64,000 nt of DNA from Paracoccaceae bacterium (lineage in GTDB: Bacteria > Pseudomonadota > Alphaproteobacteria > Rhodobacterales > Rhodobacteraceae). The position numbers and the translations under genes are program-made. The stretch lies in contig JAAFAB010000006.1 in NCBI GenBank assembly GCA_018222585.1, positions 62,001 through 126,000 on the forward strand. The letters are read 5' to 3'. The notes below the pieces were generated by a model. It was given only the letters and a program-made list of their open reading frames with translations. It was not told where the DNA came from and made no database searches. Shown here one piece after another: positions 18,027 through 27,644 of this stretch (its first letter is position 1; each line of letters opens with the position of its first letter).

Positions 18027-19502
18027 TCAACCCAGCCCGGCCAGCAACCGCACGCAGAGGAAGACCAGGGCCGAGATCCCCCCGGCGCAGGGCAAGGTCA
18101 CCAGCCAGGCGCCGAGGATGGTCATGAAGTGCGAGCGCCGCACCAGGCGGCGGCGGCGGCGCTCCTGCACGGGGAAGCGACGCGACGGGTCGGCGTTGCG
18201 CGGCTGGGTGAACCATTCGCGGTAGAAGCCGACGCCGAAGATGCCGCCGATGGCGATATGGGTCGAGCTGACCGGCAGCCCGAAGGCCGAGGCGAGGATC
18301 ACCGTCATCGCCGCCGACAGCGCCACGCAGAAGGCGCGGGCGGGGTTCAGGCGGGTGATCTCCTGCCCCACCATGCGGATCAGGCGCGGCCCGAAGAGCA
18401 TCAGGCCGACCGAGATGCCCGCCGCGCCGATGGCCAGCACCCAGAGCGGCAGGGGCACGAACTCGGACGGCGCGCCGGACCGCTGCCATTCGACCAGCGC
18501 CGCCAGCGGCCCGACCGCATTGGCCACGTCGTTGGCGCCATGGGCGAAGGAGAGCAGCGCCGCCGAGATCACCAGCGGCAGGCGGAACAGCACCTTCATC
18601 GAGGCGCGTCGGTTCTCCAGCCCCGCCGCCTGGCGGCGCACGGCGGGGATCGACAGCCGCCAGGCCAGCCCGCCGAGGCCGAGGCCGGTGAGGGTGATCA
18701 GCCAGGGCGCCGCCGGGCCGAGATGCAGCGGCAGCTTGAGCATCAGGTAGGCGGCGAAGGCGCCGGCCATCAGGCCGATCAGCCGCGGCAGCCAGATCCG
18801 CGCCGCCGCGACCTTGTCGTCACGCTCGAGGATGCGCCAGGTGACGAAGGACAGCAGCCCGCCGGCGACCAGCGCCCCGAGCAGCGGCGACAGCACCCAG
18901 CCAGCGGCGACCAGCCCCAGGGTCGGCCAGCTCATCGCGCCGAGGCCCTTGGCGGCGGCCACCGCGCCGATCATGCCGCCGATCACCGCCTGGGTGGTCG
19001 AGACCGGCGCCCCGATCCAGGTGGCGACATTGACCCAAAGCGCGGCCCCCAGCAGGGCCGAGATCATCGCCGGCGCGAAGGCGGGCGAGGCCGAGACCAC
19101 GTCGAAATCGAGGATGCCGCGCGACAGGGTATCGACCACCTCGTGCCCGGCCAGCAGCGCGCCGGCGCATTCGCAGACCACGGCCAGGGTGATCGCGCCT
19201 GCCATCGGGAGGGCGCCCGCCCCCACGGCGGGCCCCATGTTGTTGGCGACATCGTTGGCGCCGATGTTCAGCGCCATGTAGGCCGCCAGCGCCGAAGCGG
19301 CGACAATCACCGCCGTGCCCGGCTCGCGCCCCGTCACCAGCAGCGTGACCAGCATCGAAAGCACGATGAAGGCCAGCGAGATCCCCACCCCAAGCAGCGG
19401 TCGCGACAGGTGGATCGCTCCGGCTTCAAGCACGGAGACCCGTTCGAGATCCCGATCCAGGCTGCGCCATTCCCCGGTGCCGCGCCGCCCGGGTCCCTTC
19501 AT
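18027..19502 (-). CDS. pit: Inorganic phosphate transporter, PiT family
   Basis: A 491-residue membrane protein with the two PiT signature regions: GANDVANNMGPAVGAGA in the first half (about residues 81-97) and HGANDVANAVGPLAALV in the second (about 330-346), each typical of the duplicated PHO4 domain, with about eleven helices. It takes up inorganic phosphate by cation symport. A hydrophilic N-terminal tail of 35 residues precedes helix 1. Its start overlaps the upstream Nudix gene by 4 bp (ATGA), so translation is coupled. Confidence 0.92.
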   Translation of the reverse strand: MKGPGRRGTGEWRSLDRDLERVSVLEAGAIHLSRPLLGVGISLAFIVLSMLVTLLVTGREPGTAVIVAASALAAYMALNIGANDVANNMGPAVGAGALPMAGAITLAVVCECAGALLAGHEVVDTLSRGILDFDVVSASPAFAPAMISALLGAALWVNVATWIGAPVSTTQAVIGGMIGAVAAAKGLGAMSWPTLGLVAAGWVLSPLLGALVAGGLLSFVTWRILERDDKVAAARIWLPRLIGLMAGAFAAYLMLKLPLHLGPAAPWLITLTGLGLGGLAWRLSIPAVRRQAAGLENRRASMKVLFRLPLVISAALLSFAHGANDVANAVGPLAALVEWQRSGAPSEFVPLPLWVLAIGAAGISVGLMLFGPRLIRMVGQEITRLNPARAFCVALSAAMTVILASAFGLPVSSTHIAIGGIFGVGFYREWFTQPRNADPSRRFPVQERRRRRLVRRSHFMTILGAWLVTLPCAGGISALVFLCVRLLAGLG

Positions 19503-19963
19503 CGCGCGCCTCCCCTGGCGAAGGTCGAGAGCAGCGCCGAAAGCTCTTCCTCGTCCACCGCCTCGGCGGCTTCGGCAGGGGTCATCCATTGACGCTTGCG
19601 TTGCCCCTTCTCGGGGTAGTCGTCCAGCAGCCCCGAGACCGGAATGGCGAAGACCTCGACCCGGGTCGGCACCGGCAGGCCGCCATCGAGGCGCTTGTGG
19701 TAGTGGTAGCGTCCGACGAGGGCGGGCGTGCCGCAGGGCTTGATGCCGGCCTCTTCCCAGGCTTCCTCCAGCGCGGTGCCGCCGGCGTCATGGCCGCGCT
19801 TGGGCCAGCCCTTCGGCAGGACCCAGCGTCCGGTGTCGCGGGAGGTGATGAGGAGAATGCGCAGCCCCTGCCCCTTGCCACGGTGGCACAGTGCCGCGAC
19901 CTGGTAGCGTGCGGGCCGCGCCAGCAGCGGCAGCAGGAGGGAATTCCAGATTTGCCTCAACAT
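19499..19963 (-). CDS. Nudix hydrolase, DIPP-like
   Basis: A 154-residue Nudix protein. The segment ITSRDTGRWVLPKGWPKRG followed by ALEEAWEEAGI matches the diphosphoinositol polyphosphate / diadenosine polyphosphate hydrolase group (WxLPKGG.. then the Nudix helix). An HYHKRL segment follows. The reaction likely splits phosphoanhydrides in dinucleoside polyphosphates or related compounds. It is translationally coupled (4-bp overlap) to the phosphate transporter, a hint that it acts in phosphate metabolism. Confidence 0.87.
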   Translation of the reverse strand: MLRQIWNSLLLPLLARPARYQVAALCHRGKGQGLRILLITSRDTGRWVLPKGWPKRGHDAGGTALEEAWEEAGIKPCGTPALVGRYHYHKRLDGGLPVPTRVEVFAIPVSGLLDDYPEKGQRKRQWMTPAEAAEAVDEEELSALLSTFARGGAR

Positions 19964-20166
19964 CTCTCACCCATCGCGGCCCGGGGGCCGTCGGTTCTTG
20001 CTTCGGCCTCTCTGGGCCGCTCGTCCGCCCGGGGCGCTTCCGGTCATACGGATGACCCACGGGAAAGGATCGGGCTTGCTACCAGATCCCCCAAGGATTG
20101 TGCAAGCCCCACATGAAACCCCGTTGACAGGGCGGCCCCGCAGCGGCGCGCCCCCTTCCCCCGGGA

Positions 20167-21174
<1,008 letters not shown>

Positions 21175-21422
21175 CTATCGCCGCGCGGACCGGCGCGGAG
21201 CGGGGCAGCCCCCAACAGGGGCCCAAATTCGCGACAGTTGGCCGACCGGGGATTCGCCCTTGTCGCCGCAACCGGTGGCTCGGCGTGGCCGAAGCCACCC
21301 CCGGCCCGGGCGCACTTCCACCGAGAACATGGAAGTTTCCTTTCTTTACAGAGCTTTGCTCCTCGTCACAGAAGCTACACGGAAGTCCAAAGAAACGGTC
21401 ACAGTGCCCGGCTACTCAAGGC

Positions 21423-21438
21423 TTGCACACGAGTGCAA
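21423..21438. promoter_or_regulatory. LacI-type operator in front of the ABC/phosphodiesterase operon
   Basis: TTGCACAC followed by GAGTGCAA is a 16-bp pseudo-palindrome with the central CG step usual for LacI-family operators; the half-sites differ at one position only. It lies 38 bp before the solute-binding-protein start codon, where a bound repressor would block transcription. The matching regulator is presumably the LacI-family gene at 27645. Binding is inferred. Confidence 0.65.
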
Positions 21439-21475
21439 CACCCATTCCACTCCAGCTATCGGGGCTCATCCTCCC

Positions 21476-22831
21476 ATGACCATCCTTTCCCACACCAAGC
21501 GCCTGACCCTCGCGGCGGCCCTTCTGGGCAGCACCGCGGCGGCTGGCATTGCCGAAGACGTCACCATCACCGTCTGGTCCGGCGGCACCGGCGACAGCGC
21601 CAACTACCGCATCGACAACATCAAGCTGGCCGCCGAGCAGCTGTCGCGTGAAGCGGCGATCCGCGGCGACGAGCTGAACATCACCATCGAGGGCCAGGGC
21701 TGGTCCGGCTGGGACGAGTTCAAGCAGGCCGTCACCCTGGCCGCCGAATCCGGCGATGCGCCGGACATCATCGTCTCGGGCCATGAGGACCTCGGTCCCT
21801 GGAGCCAGGCCGGTATCCTGCGCCCGGTCGAGGACTGGGTCTACCTGGACCAGTGGCCGCTGAACGACATCTATCCGAACCTCATCGACGTGGCGACCTA
21901 CAACGGCGTCGTCTGGGGCATCCCCCAGGACGCCGAGGCGCGGGTGATGTACTGGAACCGCGGCGCACTGGAGGCGATCGGCTGGTCCGATGCCGATATC
22001 GAGGCCCTGCCGCAGCGCGTCATCGACGGTGACTACACGCTCTACAACATGCTGGACGACCTGGCCGCCATGCAGGAGGCCGATGCCGTCGCCCCGGGCC
22101 AGGGCTTCATGCCGCGCCCCTCGAACGGCCCTGACTACTGGCAGTTCTACCAGTCCTTCGGCGGCGAGATGCTTGATGCCGAAACCGGCAAGCTGCTGCT
22201 GGATACCGAGGCGCTGACCGGCTTCTACCAGTTCTTCGTCGATGCCGTGGCCCGGGGCGTCGTGCCCGAAAGCTACCTGGGCGCCAACTGGGATGACTGG
22301 CACCGCGCCGTTTCCGGCCTGACAGCCGGGGCCTGGCACGGCGGATCCTGGCACTATGCCCAGTGGACCCGCAGCTTCGAGATGGAGAACTTCTTCGACA
22401 ACGTGCAGTTCACCCTGATCCCCGCCGGTGACGAGAACGGCCGCGCCAACTCGATTACGCACCCGCTGGTCTACCTGATGGGCGCCGGCAATACCGAGGA
22501 CGAGGCCCAGATCGCCGCCGACCTGATCTCGATCGCCTCAGAGCCGCGCCTGAACGCCATGCACGCCGTCAAGTCCGGCCACCTGGCAATCAGCGAGGCC
22601 GAGGTCTCGGTGCCGCTCTATGCCGAAGACCGCTGGCTGAGCGAAGCCTCCGAGGGCTTCCTGCCTTACGTCAACGCGATCCCCAACGATGCCGACTTCG
22701 GCACCTACTGGACCGCGATGTACAAGGGCCTGGAAAACGCCTGGACCGGCACGATGTCCGTCGAGGAGGCTGTCGAGACCGTCAAGGCCGACGTGACCTC
22801 GGCGCTTGGCGACAAGATCATCGTCAAATGA
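21476..22831 (+). CDS. ABC transporter periplasmic solute-binding protein, carbohydrate-type (family 1)
   Basis: A 451-residue exported binding protein with a signal peptide (residues 1-26, ending TAAAGIAED). After it come TITVWSGG and the DAPDIIVSGHEDLGPWSQAGIL segment typical of sugar and glycerol-3-phosphate binding proteins such as MalE and UgpB. It would capture the substrate in the periplasm and hand it to the two permeases encoded next. It is the first gene of a seven-gene run in which every junction overlaps or is 4 nt or shorter. The downstream phosphodiesterase and phosphatase suggest a phosphodiester or a polyol/sugar substrate. Confidence 0.88.
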   Translation: MTILSHTKRLTLAAALLGSTAAAGIAEDVTITVWSGGTGDSANYRIDNIKLAAEQLSREAAIRGDELNITIEGQGWSGWDEFKQAVTLAAESGDAPDIIVSGHEDLGPWSQAGILRPVEDWVYLDQWPLNDIYPNLIDVATYNGVVWGIPQDAEARVMYWNRGALEAIGWSDADIEALPQRVIDGDYTLYNMLDDLAAMQEADAVAPGQGFMPRPSNGPDYWQFYQSFGGEMLDAETGKLLLDTEALTGFYQFFVDAVARGVVPESYLGANWDDWHRAVSGLTAGAWHGGSWHYAQWTRSFEMENFFDNVQFTLIPAGDENGRANSITHPLVYLMGAGNTEDEAQIAADLISIASEPRLNAMHAVKSGHLAISEAEVSVPLYAEDRWLSEASEGFLPYVNAIPNDADFGTYWTAMYKGLENAWTGTMSVEEAVETVKADVTSALGDKIIVK

Positions 22832-24252
22832 ACATGCGCGCCCTGACTGACGGGGCGCGTGAGGGGACCGCGATCGCGGTCCCCTCCACTCCCGTCCCGC
22901 CCGCCGTCACCCTGCCCCCGCGCCGCCGCGGCAAACCCCGCGGCAAGCCCCGCGTCAGCCTGCTGGGCCTTGCCATGCTGGCACCCTCGCTGCTGCTGCT
23001 CTGCGCCTTCTTCTTCGCCCCGGCGATCTTCACCGGGGTCTTCGCCTTCACCAACATGTCCACCTCGACCGGCATCGGGAAGGGTGACTGGATGGTCACC
23101 CCCGTTCTGCTGCGCCAGCTGCGCGACGCGGGCCTGAGCGAGGCCGACGAACAGGCGATCTCTGCCGCCACCTATGTCGTGGATGCCGAACATGTCGCCC
23201 GCGCCGAGGCCGGCGGCGTCGATGCGCGCTTCCTGTCGGACATCGAGAGCCGCCTCGCGGGCGAGACCTACGACAATGCGCGCGACTTCGAGCGCGACCT
23301 TCGGGACCTGCCTTCGAAACCGCGTTCCGCCCGGGCCCTGAAGGGCGCCGCCGACCATTTCGCCAGCTCGGTGCTGAATCGCCGCTACGCGACCGAAGCC
23401 GCCTTCGCCGCCGCCCTGTCCACCGTCGCCCCCGGCCTCGCGCCCGAGACGCTGAGCCTGGTGACCGAGCGCGCCTATACCGGTGCCGTCTTCACGGTCG
23501 AGAACTTCGTCACCCTCGCCACCCGACGCGACACGCTGCGCATCGTCGGCAATACCTTCCTCTATGTCGGGCTGACCCTCGGCTTCAACGTCGCCATCGG
23601 CCTGTTCCTGGCGCTGAGCACCTTCTACCTGCCCAAGCGCGTCGGCTCGGTCTTCTCGGCGCTCTGGCTGCTGCCGCGCATCACGCCGGTCGTGCTCTAC
23701 GCGACGCTCTGGCAATGGTTCACCTGGGAAAACGGCTTCATCTACATCCTCGCCGATACCCTCGGGCTGCCGACCTACAACTACATGAAGGCCGGTGTCA
23801 CCTCGGCCTGGACGATCATGATCCTGTCCAACGGCTTCGTCGGGGCCTCCTTCGGGATGATCCTCTTCTCGGGCGCCCTGCGCGCGATCCCGGTGCAACA
23901 GCTCTGGGCCTCGGAGGTCGACGGCGCCTCGCGGCTGCAGCAGATCCGCCGCATCATCCTGCCGCAACTGCGCTGGCCCGTGCTCTTCGTCACCGCCTAC
24001 CAGACGCTGTCGCTGCTGTCCTCCTACGAACTGATCTGGCTGACCACCGATGGCGGCCCCGGTACCACGACGACGGTCTGGGCGCTGGACGCTTTCAAGA
24101 CCGCCCTCTGGGCCTATTCAGGGGAATTCAAGTACGGCCTCGGCGCGGCCATGGCGCTGATCCTGGTGGTGGTCGGGCTGACCCTGTCGATCGCCTACCT
24201 GATCCTGTTCAAGTTCGACGACCTCGTGAGCCGTCCCAAGATCGAGTTCTGA
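22828..24252 (+). CDS. ABC transporter permease 1 with large MalF-like insert
   Basis: A 474-residue inner-membrane permease, far longer than the usual 290. A basic Pro-rich N-terminal tail (1-42) is followed by helix 1 (about 45-72), then some 135 extra residues (about 84-218, charged and helical) before VFTVENFVTL, where the standard permease resumes, then five more helices. The EAA loop is EVDGASRLQQIRRIILPQL (about 370). The insert sits where E. coli MalF carries its P2 periplasmic domain that touches the binding protein. It overlaps the binding-protein gene by 4 bp (ATGA). Confidence 0.9.
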   Translation: MNMRALTDGAREGTAIAVPSTPVPPAVTLPPRRRGKPRGKPRVSLLGLAMLAPSLLLLCAFFFAPAIFTGVFAFTNMSTSTGIGKGDWMVTPVLLRQLRDAGLSEADEQAISAATYVVDAEHVARAEAGGVDARFLSDIESRLAGETYDNARDFERDLRDLPSKPRSARALKGAADHFASSVLNRRYATEAAFAAALSTVAPGLAPETLSLVTERAYTGAVFTVENFVTLATRRDTLRIVGNTFLYVGLTLGFNVAIGLFLALSTFYLPKRVGSVFSALWLLPRITPVVLYATLWQWFTWENGFIYILADTLGLPTYNYMKAGVTSAWTIMILSNGFVGASFGMILFSGALRAIPVQQLWASEVDGASRLQQIRRIILPQLRWPVLFVTAYQTLSLLSSYELIWLTTDGGPGTTTTVWALDAFKTALWAYSGEFKYGLGAAMALILVVVGLTLSIAYLILFKFDDLVSRPKIEF

Positions 24253-24255
24253 GCC

Positions 24256-25095
24256 ATGCAACATTCCTCCATGACCCGCAATTTCTCGATGATCCCGGTG
24301 CTGGCGGTGCTCGGCCTGGTCACCCTGCCGCTGGTCGTCATGTACGCCTTCCTGGTGATCGACAGTTTCAGCAATGCCCCCGCGACCTCGCTGATCCCCT
24401 CCGAGTTCACGCTGGAGCACTGGCGCTTCCTCTACGACTTCTCCCTTGTCGGCAACGTCTGGATCGCCACCAAGAATTCGCTGATCTTGGCCTTCACCAT
24501 GGTCGTGACGACGCTGGTGCTGTCCTCGACCGGCGGCTACGCCATGTCGCGGCTGAACCTGCCCTTCCGGCGCTTCTTCCTGGCCTCGGTTCTGGTCATG
24601 CACGCCTTCCCGGCGGTGACCCTGCTGATCGGCACCTTCCTGGTGCTGAACTTCACCGGGCTCTACAACTCGATGATCGGGGTGATCCTGGTCAAGGGCA
24701 CGCTGATGCTGCCCTTCGGCATCTGGATCATGAAGGGCTTCTACGATGCCGTCCCGTGGGAAATCGAGATGGCCGGCGTGCAGGATGGCGCCTCGCGCTT
24801 CACCGTCTGGCGCCGCCTCGTGCTGCCGCAGGTCAAACCGGGTCTCGTCGCCCTTGGCGTCTTCGCCTTCCTCGATGGCTGGGGCGAATACCTGCTGCCC
24901 CGCATCCTCGCCCCCGGCGCCGACTTCGAGGTGCTCTCGGTCTTCCTGCAGGATGCCGCGATCCCCGATGCGGCGGACTACAATTTCAACATCTTCAAGT
25001 CGGTGGGCATCTTCTACACCCTGCCCGTACTGATCCTCTTCGTGGTCTTCCAGAACCGGCTCATGAACATCTTCGGCGGAGGCACGAAAGGCTGA
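24256..25095 (+). CDS. ABC transporter permease 2 (MalG/UgpE-like)
   Basis: A 279-residue permease with six membrane helices. The EAA loop reads EIEMAGVQDGASRFTVWRR (about 172-190), the contact site for the ATPase. It ends with a long final helix typical of MalG-type proteins. Three bases separate it from permease 1, and its TGA overlaps the ATPase ATG by one base, so all are one transcription unit. Confidence 0.92.
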   Translation: MQHSSMTRNFSMIPVLAVLGLVTLPLVVMYAFLVIDSFSNAPATSLIPSEFTLEHWRFLYDFSLVGNVWIATKNSLILAFTMVVTTLVLSSTGGYAMSRLNLPFRRFFLASVLVMHAFPAVTLLIGTFLVLNFTGLYNSMIGVILVKGTLMLPFGIWIMKGFYDAVPWEIEMAGVQDGASRFTVWRRLVLPQVKPGLVALGVFAFLDGWGEYLLPRILAPGADFEVLSVFLQDAAIPDAADYNFNIFKSVGIFYTLPVLILFVVFQNRLMNIFGGGTKG

Positions 25096-26150
25096 TGCAA
25101 CTTACCCTCGACAAATTCACCAAGAGCTTCGGCGACACCGAGGTGATCGCCGACATGGACCTGACCGTGCGCGACGGCGAGATGCTGGCCCTGCTCGGCC
25201 CCTCGGGCTGCGGCAAGTCCACGACGCTGTTCGCCATCGCGGGCATCCACCGGGTCTCGGGCGGGCGCATCCTGTTCGGCGACCGTGACGTTTCGGACCT
25301 GCCCAGCCAGAAGCGCAACGTCGGCGTCGTCTTCCAGAACTACGCCCTCTACCCCCACATGTCCGTGGCCGAGAACATCGCCTTCCCGCTGGAAGTCGCC
25401 GGCCAGGACCGCGCCACGATCAAGCGCGAGGTGCAGGCCATCGCCGAGCTCGTCCATATCGAGAAGCTGCTGAACCGCAAACCGGCGGAGCTGTCCGGCG
25501 GCCAGCAGCAGCGCGTCGCCCTGGCCCGCGCCATCGTGCGCAAGCCCGCCGTGCTGCTGCTGGATGAACCTCTCGCCAACCTCGACGCCAAGCTGCGCCT
25601 TGAAATGCGGTCCGAGATCCGCCGCATCCAGCAGGAGACCGGCATCACCGCCATCCTCGTCACCCACGACCAGGTCGAGGCCATGTCGATGTGCGACCGC
25701 GTTGCCATCATGAACGAGGGCGAGATCCTGCAGATCGACAGCCCGACCGAGATGTACCGCGCGCCGGTGTCGCGCTTCGTCGCCGGCTTCCTCGGCAATC
25801 CGCCCATCACCTTCGTCGAGGGCGTGACCGACGGGCGCGGCGATGTCGACCTCTCGGGCCTGAAACTGCCTCTGCCCGCACGGCTGGAGGCCCTGCCGGC
25901 CGGTCGCGCCGTCACCCTCGGCATCCGCCCCGAACACTTCGGCGTCGCCCGGGGCCTGCCGGTGCCCGGCGTGGTGCGTTTCGTCGAACCCCAGGGGCGC
26001 GAGACCCTCTTTGACGTGGCGCTGGACAATGGCGCGGTGCTGCGCTCGATCCAGCCGGTGCGGCAGGATCTGTCGGTGGGCGATGCGGTCCGCTTCAACC
26101 TCGACACCGAGGCCATGCTGGTCTTCGCCGAGACCGGAGCACGCCTGTGA
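25095..26150 (+). CDS. ABC transporter ATP-binding protein (UgpC/MalK family)
   Basis: A 351-residue ATPase with Walker A GPSGCGKST (about 35-43), Q-loop in VVFQNYALYPHMSV, signature LSGGQQQR (about 133-140), Walker B VLLLDEPLANLDAKLR and the switch His in LVTHDQVEAM. The C-terminal 110 residues form the TOBE-type regulatory domain of CUT1 importers (GIRPEHFG). It powers the importer encoded upstream. A longer open frame reads through from within permease 1, but the ATG at 25095 gives the standard N terminus. Confidence 0.95.
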   Translation: MQLTLDKFTKSFGDTEVIADMDLTVRDGEMLALLGPSGCGKSTTLFAIAGIHRVSGGRILFGDRDVSDLPSQKRNVGVVFQNYALYPHMSVAENIAFPLEVAGQDRATIKREVQAIAELVHIEKLLNRKPAELSGGQQQRVALARAIVRKPAVLLLDEPLANLDAKLRLEMRSEIRRIQQETGITAILVTHDQVEAMSMCDRVAIMNEGEILQIDSPTEMYRAPVSRFVAGFLGNPPITFVEGVTDGRGDVDLSGLKLPLPARLEALPAGRAVTLGIRPEHFGVARGLPVPGVVRFVEPQGRETLFDVALDNGAVLRSIQPVRQDLSVGDAVRFNLDTEAMLVFAETGARL

Positions 26151-27643
26151 TCGACGCCATGATCCCGCGCCATCAGCCGATGATCCCCTTCCCGAAGCCC
26201 CATGGCCGCCCCGCCTGCATTGCCCACCGTGGTGCGCAGGCCCATGCGACCCAGAACACCCTGCGCGCCTATGAGATCGCCGCCGACCTCGGCGCCGACA
26301 TGTGGGAGATCGACCTTCGGCTGACCGCCGACGGGGTGCCGGTCTCCTGCCATGATGCCTCGACCGCAGAGGTCTTCGGCCCTGCCCTTCAGATCAGCGA
26401 AACCCCCTTCGCCGATCTGCGCGCCGCCGTGCCCCTCGTGCCGTCGCTTGCCGAGATCCTGACGCTGGCGAAGGCCCGCGACTGCGGTCTCTATATCGAG
26501 CTGAAGGCACCGGGGGCCGGCCCCGCGGCCCTGCCGCTCCTGCAGGGCTTCGGGGCCGCGGCGCTTGGGTCCTTCGACAGCGCTCTGGTGCGCGAGGTGA
26601 TCGAGGCCGGCTGCGACTGGCCGGTCTCGGTGCTGGTACGGATCGGGGAAGACCCGCTGGCGCGCGCGGCGGAAAGTGGCGCCGATACGGTGCACCTGTG
26701 CTGGGAACGCGCCGGCGAGCGTCCGCAGGATCTGGTGACGCCCGAGCTGCTGGCACGGCTCGGTGCCCGCGACCTCGGCCTTGTCCTGTGGCACGAGGAA
26801 CGCCCCTCGGTGCTGGCCGATCTCGAAAAGCTCCCAGCCCTCGGTATCTGCACCGACCAGCCCGAGCTGATGCGCGGCCGCCGCCCCGGTGAGTTCCCCG
26901 AGGTGCAATTCGTCTGTCATCGCGGCATGAACCACATTGCCCCCGAGAACACCCACGCCGCCGCGCTGCTGGCCTATGACATGGGCTGCGACTGGCTGGA
27001 ACTGGACGTCCACGAAACCACCGATGGCGAGATCGTCGTCCATCACGACCAGACCGTCGACCGCTGTTCGGACGGCACCGGCGCCATCGCCGGGATGACC
27101 CTGGCCGAGCTGAAGGCACTGGATATCGGCAGCTGGAAGGATCCGCATTTCTCCGGTCAGCGCATCCAGACCCTGCGCGAGGCGATCACCCTCTGCCAGT
27201 CCCTCGGCAAGCGGATGTATATCGAGAACAAGTTCGCCAGCGTGGAAAAGGTCTGGGCACTGGTCTGCGAGATGGGCTTCCAGCGCGACTGTTTCTTCTG
27301 GTGCTGGAACATGGACTGGATGAAGGCCCTGCGCGCCCTTGCCCCCGAGGCGCTGATCAAGTCCAACATCTCGCGCCACGCCTCCGTCGACCAGATGATC
27401 GAGGAAATCGCCCCGCAGATCTGCGAGATCATGCTGCAGGACTGGGACCGCGAGGCCCCGCTGTGCCGGGCGCGCGGGATCATCCCGATGCTGCAATACT
27501 TCGGCGCCCCCGATCCGGCGGTCTTCGACCGCATCGCCGCGCTGCGCCCCGAGATGATCAACCTTGACCGCGCCGACCTGCTTCTGGAAGCTCTGCGCAG
27601 GCAGGGACAGGCAGAGGGGCATTTCCCCTCGGAAGTGGCGTGA
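26147..27643 (+). CDS. Glycerophosphodiester phosphodiesterase with two tandem GDPD domains
   Basis: A 498-residue cytoplasmic protein (no signal peptide) with two GDPD TIM-barrel units. Unit 1 (about 20-245): AHRGAQAHATQNT, WEIDLRLT, DGVPVSCHD. Unit 2 (about 252-495): CHRGMNHIAPENT, LELDVHETTDG, VVHHD, then YIENK. Both keep the two catalytic His residues. Unit 1 has TQNT instead of PENT, losing the metal-binding Glu, so unit 2 is probably the active one. It would split an imported glycerophosphodiester or sugar phosphodiester. A GTG start overlaps the ATPase gene by 4 bp; internal ATGs at codons 5 and 12 are alternatives. Compare UgpQ in the ugp operon. Confidence 0.88.
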   Translation: MIDAMIPRHQPMIPFPKPHGRPACIAHRGAQAHATQNTLRAYEIAADLGADMWEIDLRLTADGVPVSCHDASTAEVFGPALQISETPFADLRAAVPLVPSLAEILTLAKARDCGLYIELKAPGAGPAALPLLQGFGAAALGSFDSALVREVIEAGCDWPVSVLVRIGEDPLARAAESGADTVHLCWERAGERPQDLVTPELLARLGARDLGLVLWHEERPSVLADLEKLPALGICTDQPELMRGRRPGEFPEVQFVCHRGMNHIAPENTHAAALLAYDMGCDWLELDVHETTDGEIVVHHDQTVDRCSDGTGAIAGMTLAELKALDIGSWKDPHFSGQRIQTLREAITLCQSLGKRMYIENKFASVEKVWALVCEMGFQRDCFFWCWNMDWMKALRALAPEALIKSNISRHASVDQMIEEIAPQICEIMLQDWDREAPLCRARGIIPMLQYFGAPDPAVFDRIAALRPEMINLDRADLLLEALRRQGQAEGHFPSEVA

Positions 27644-27644
27644 G

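Noticed and set aside
23715-25094. N-terminal extension of the sugar-ABC ATPase by about 460 codons.
   Set aside because: The extension runs in the wrong frame through two permease genes; the standard UgpC/MalK start is at 25095.
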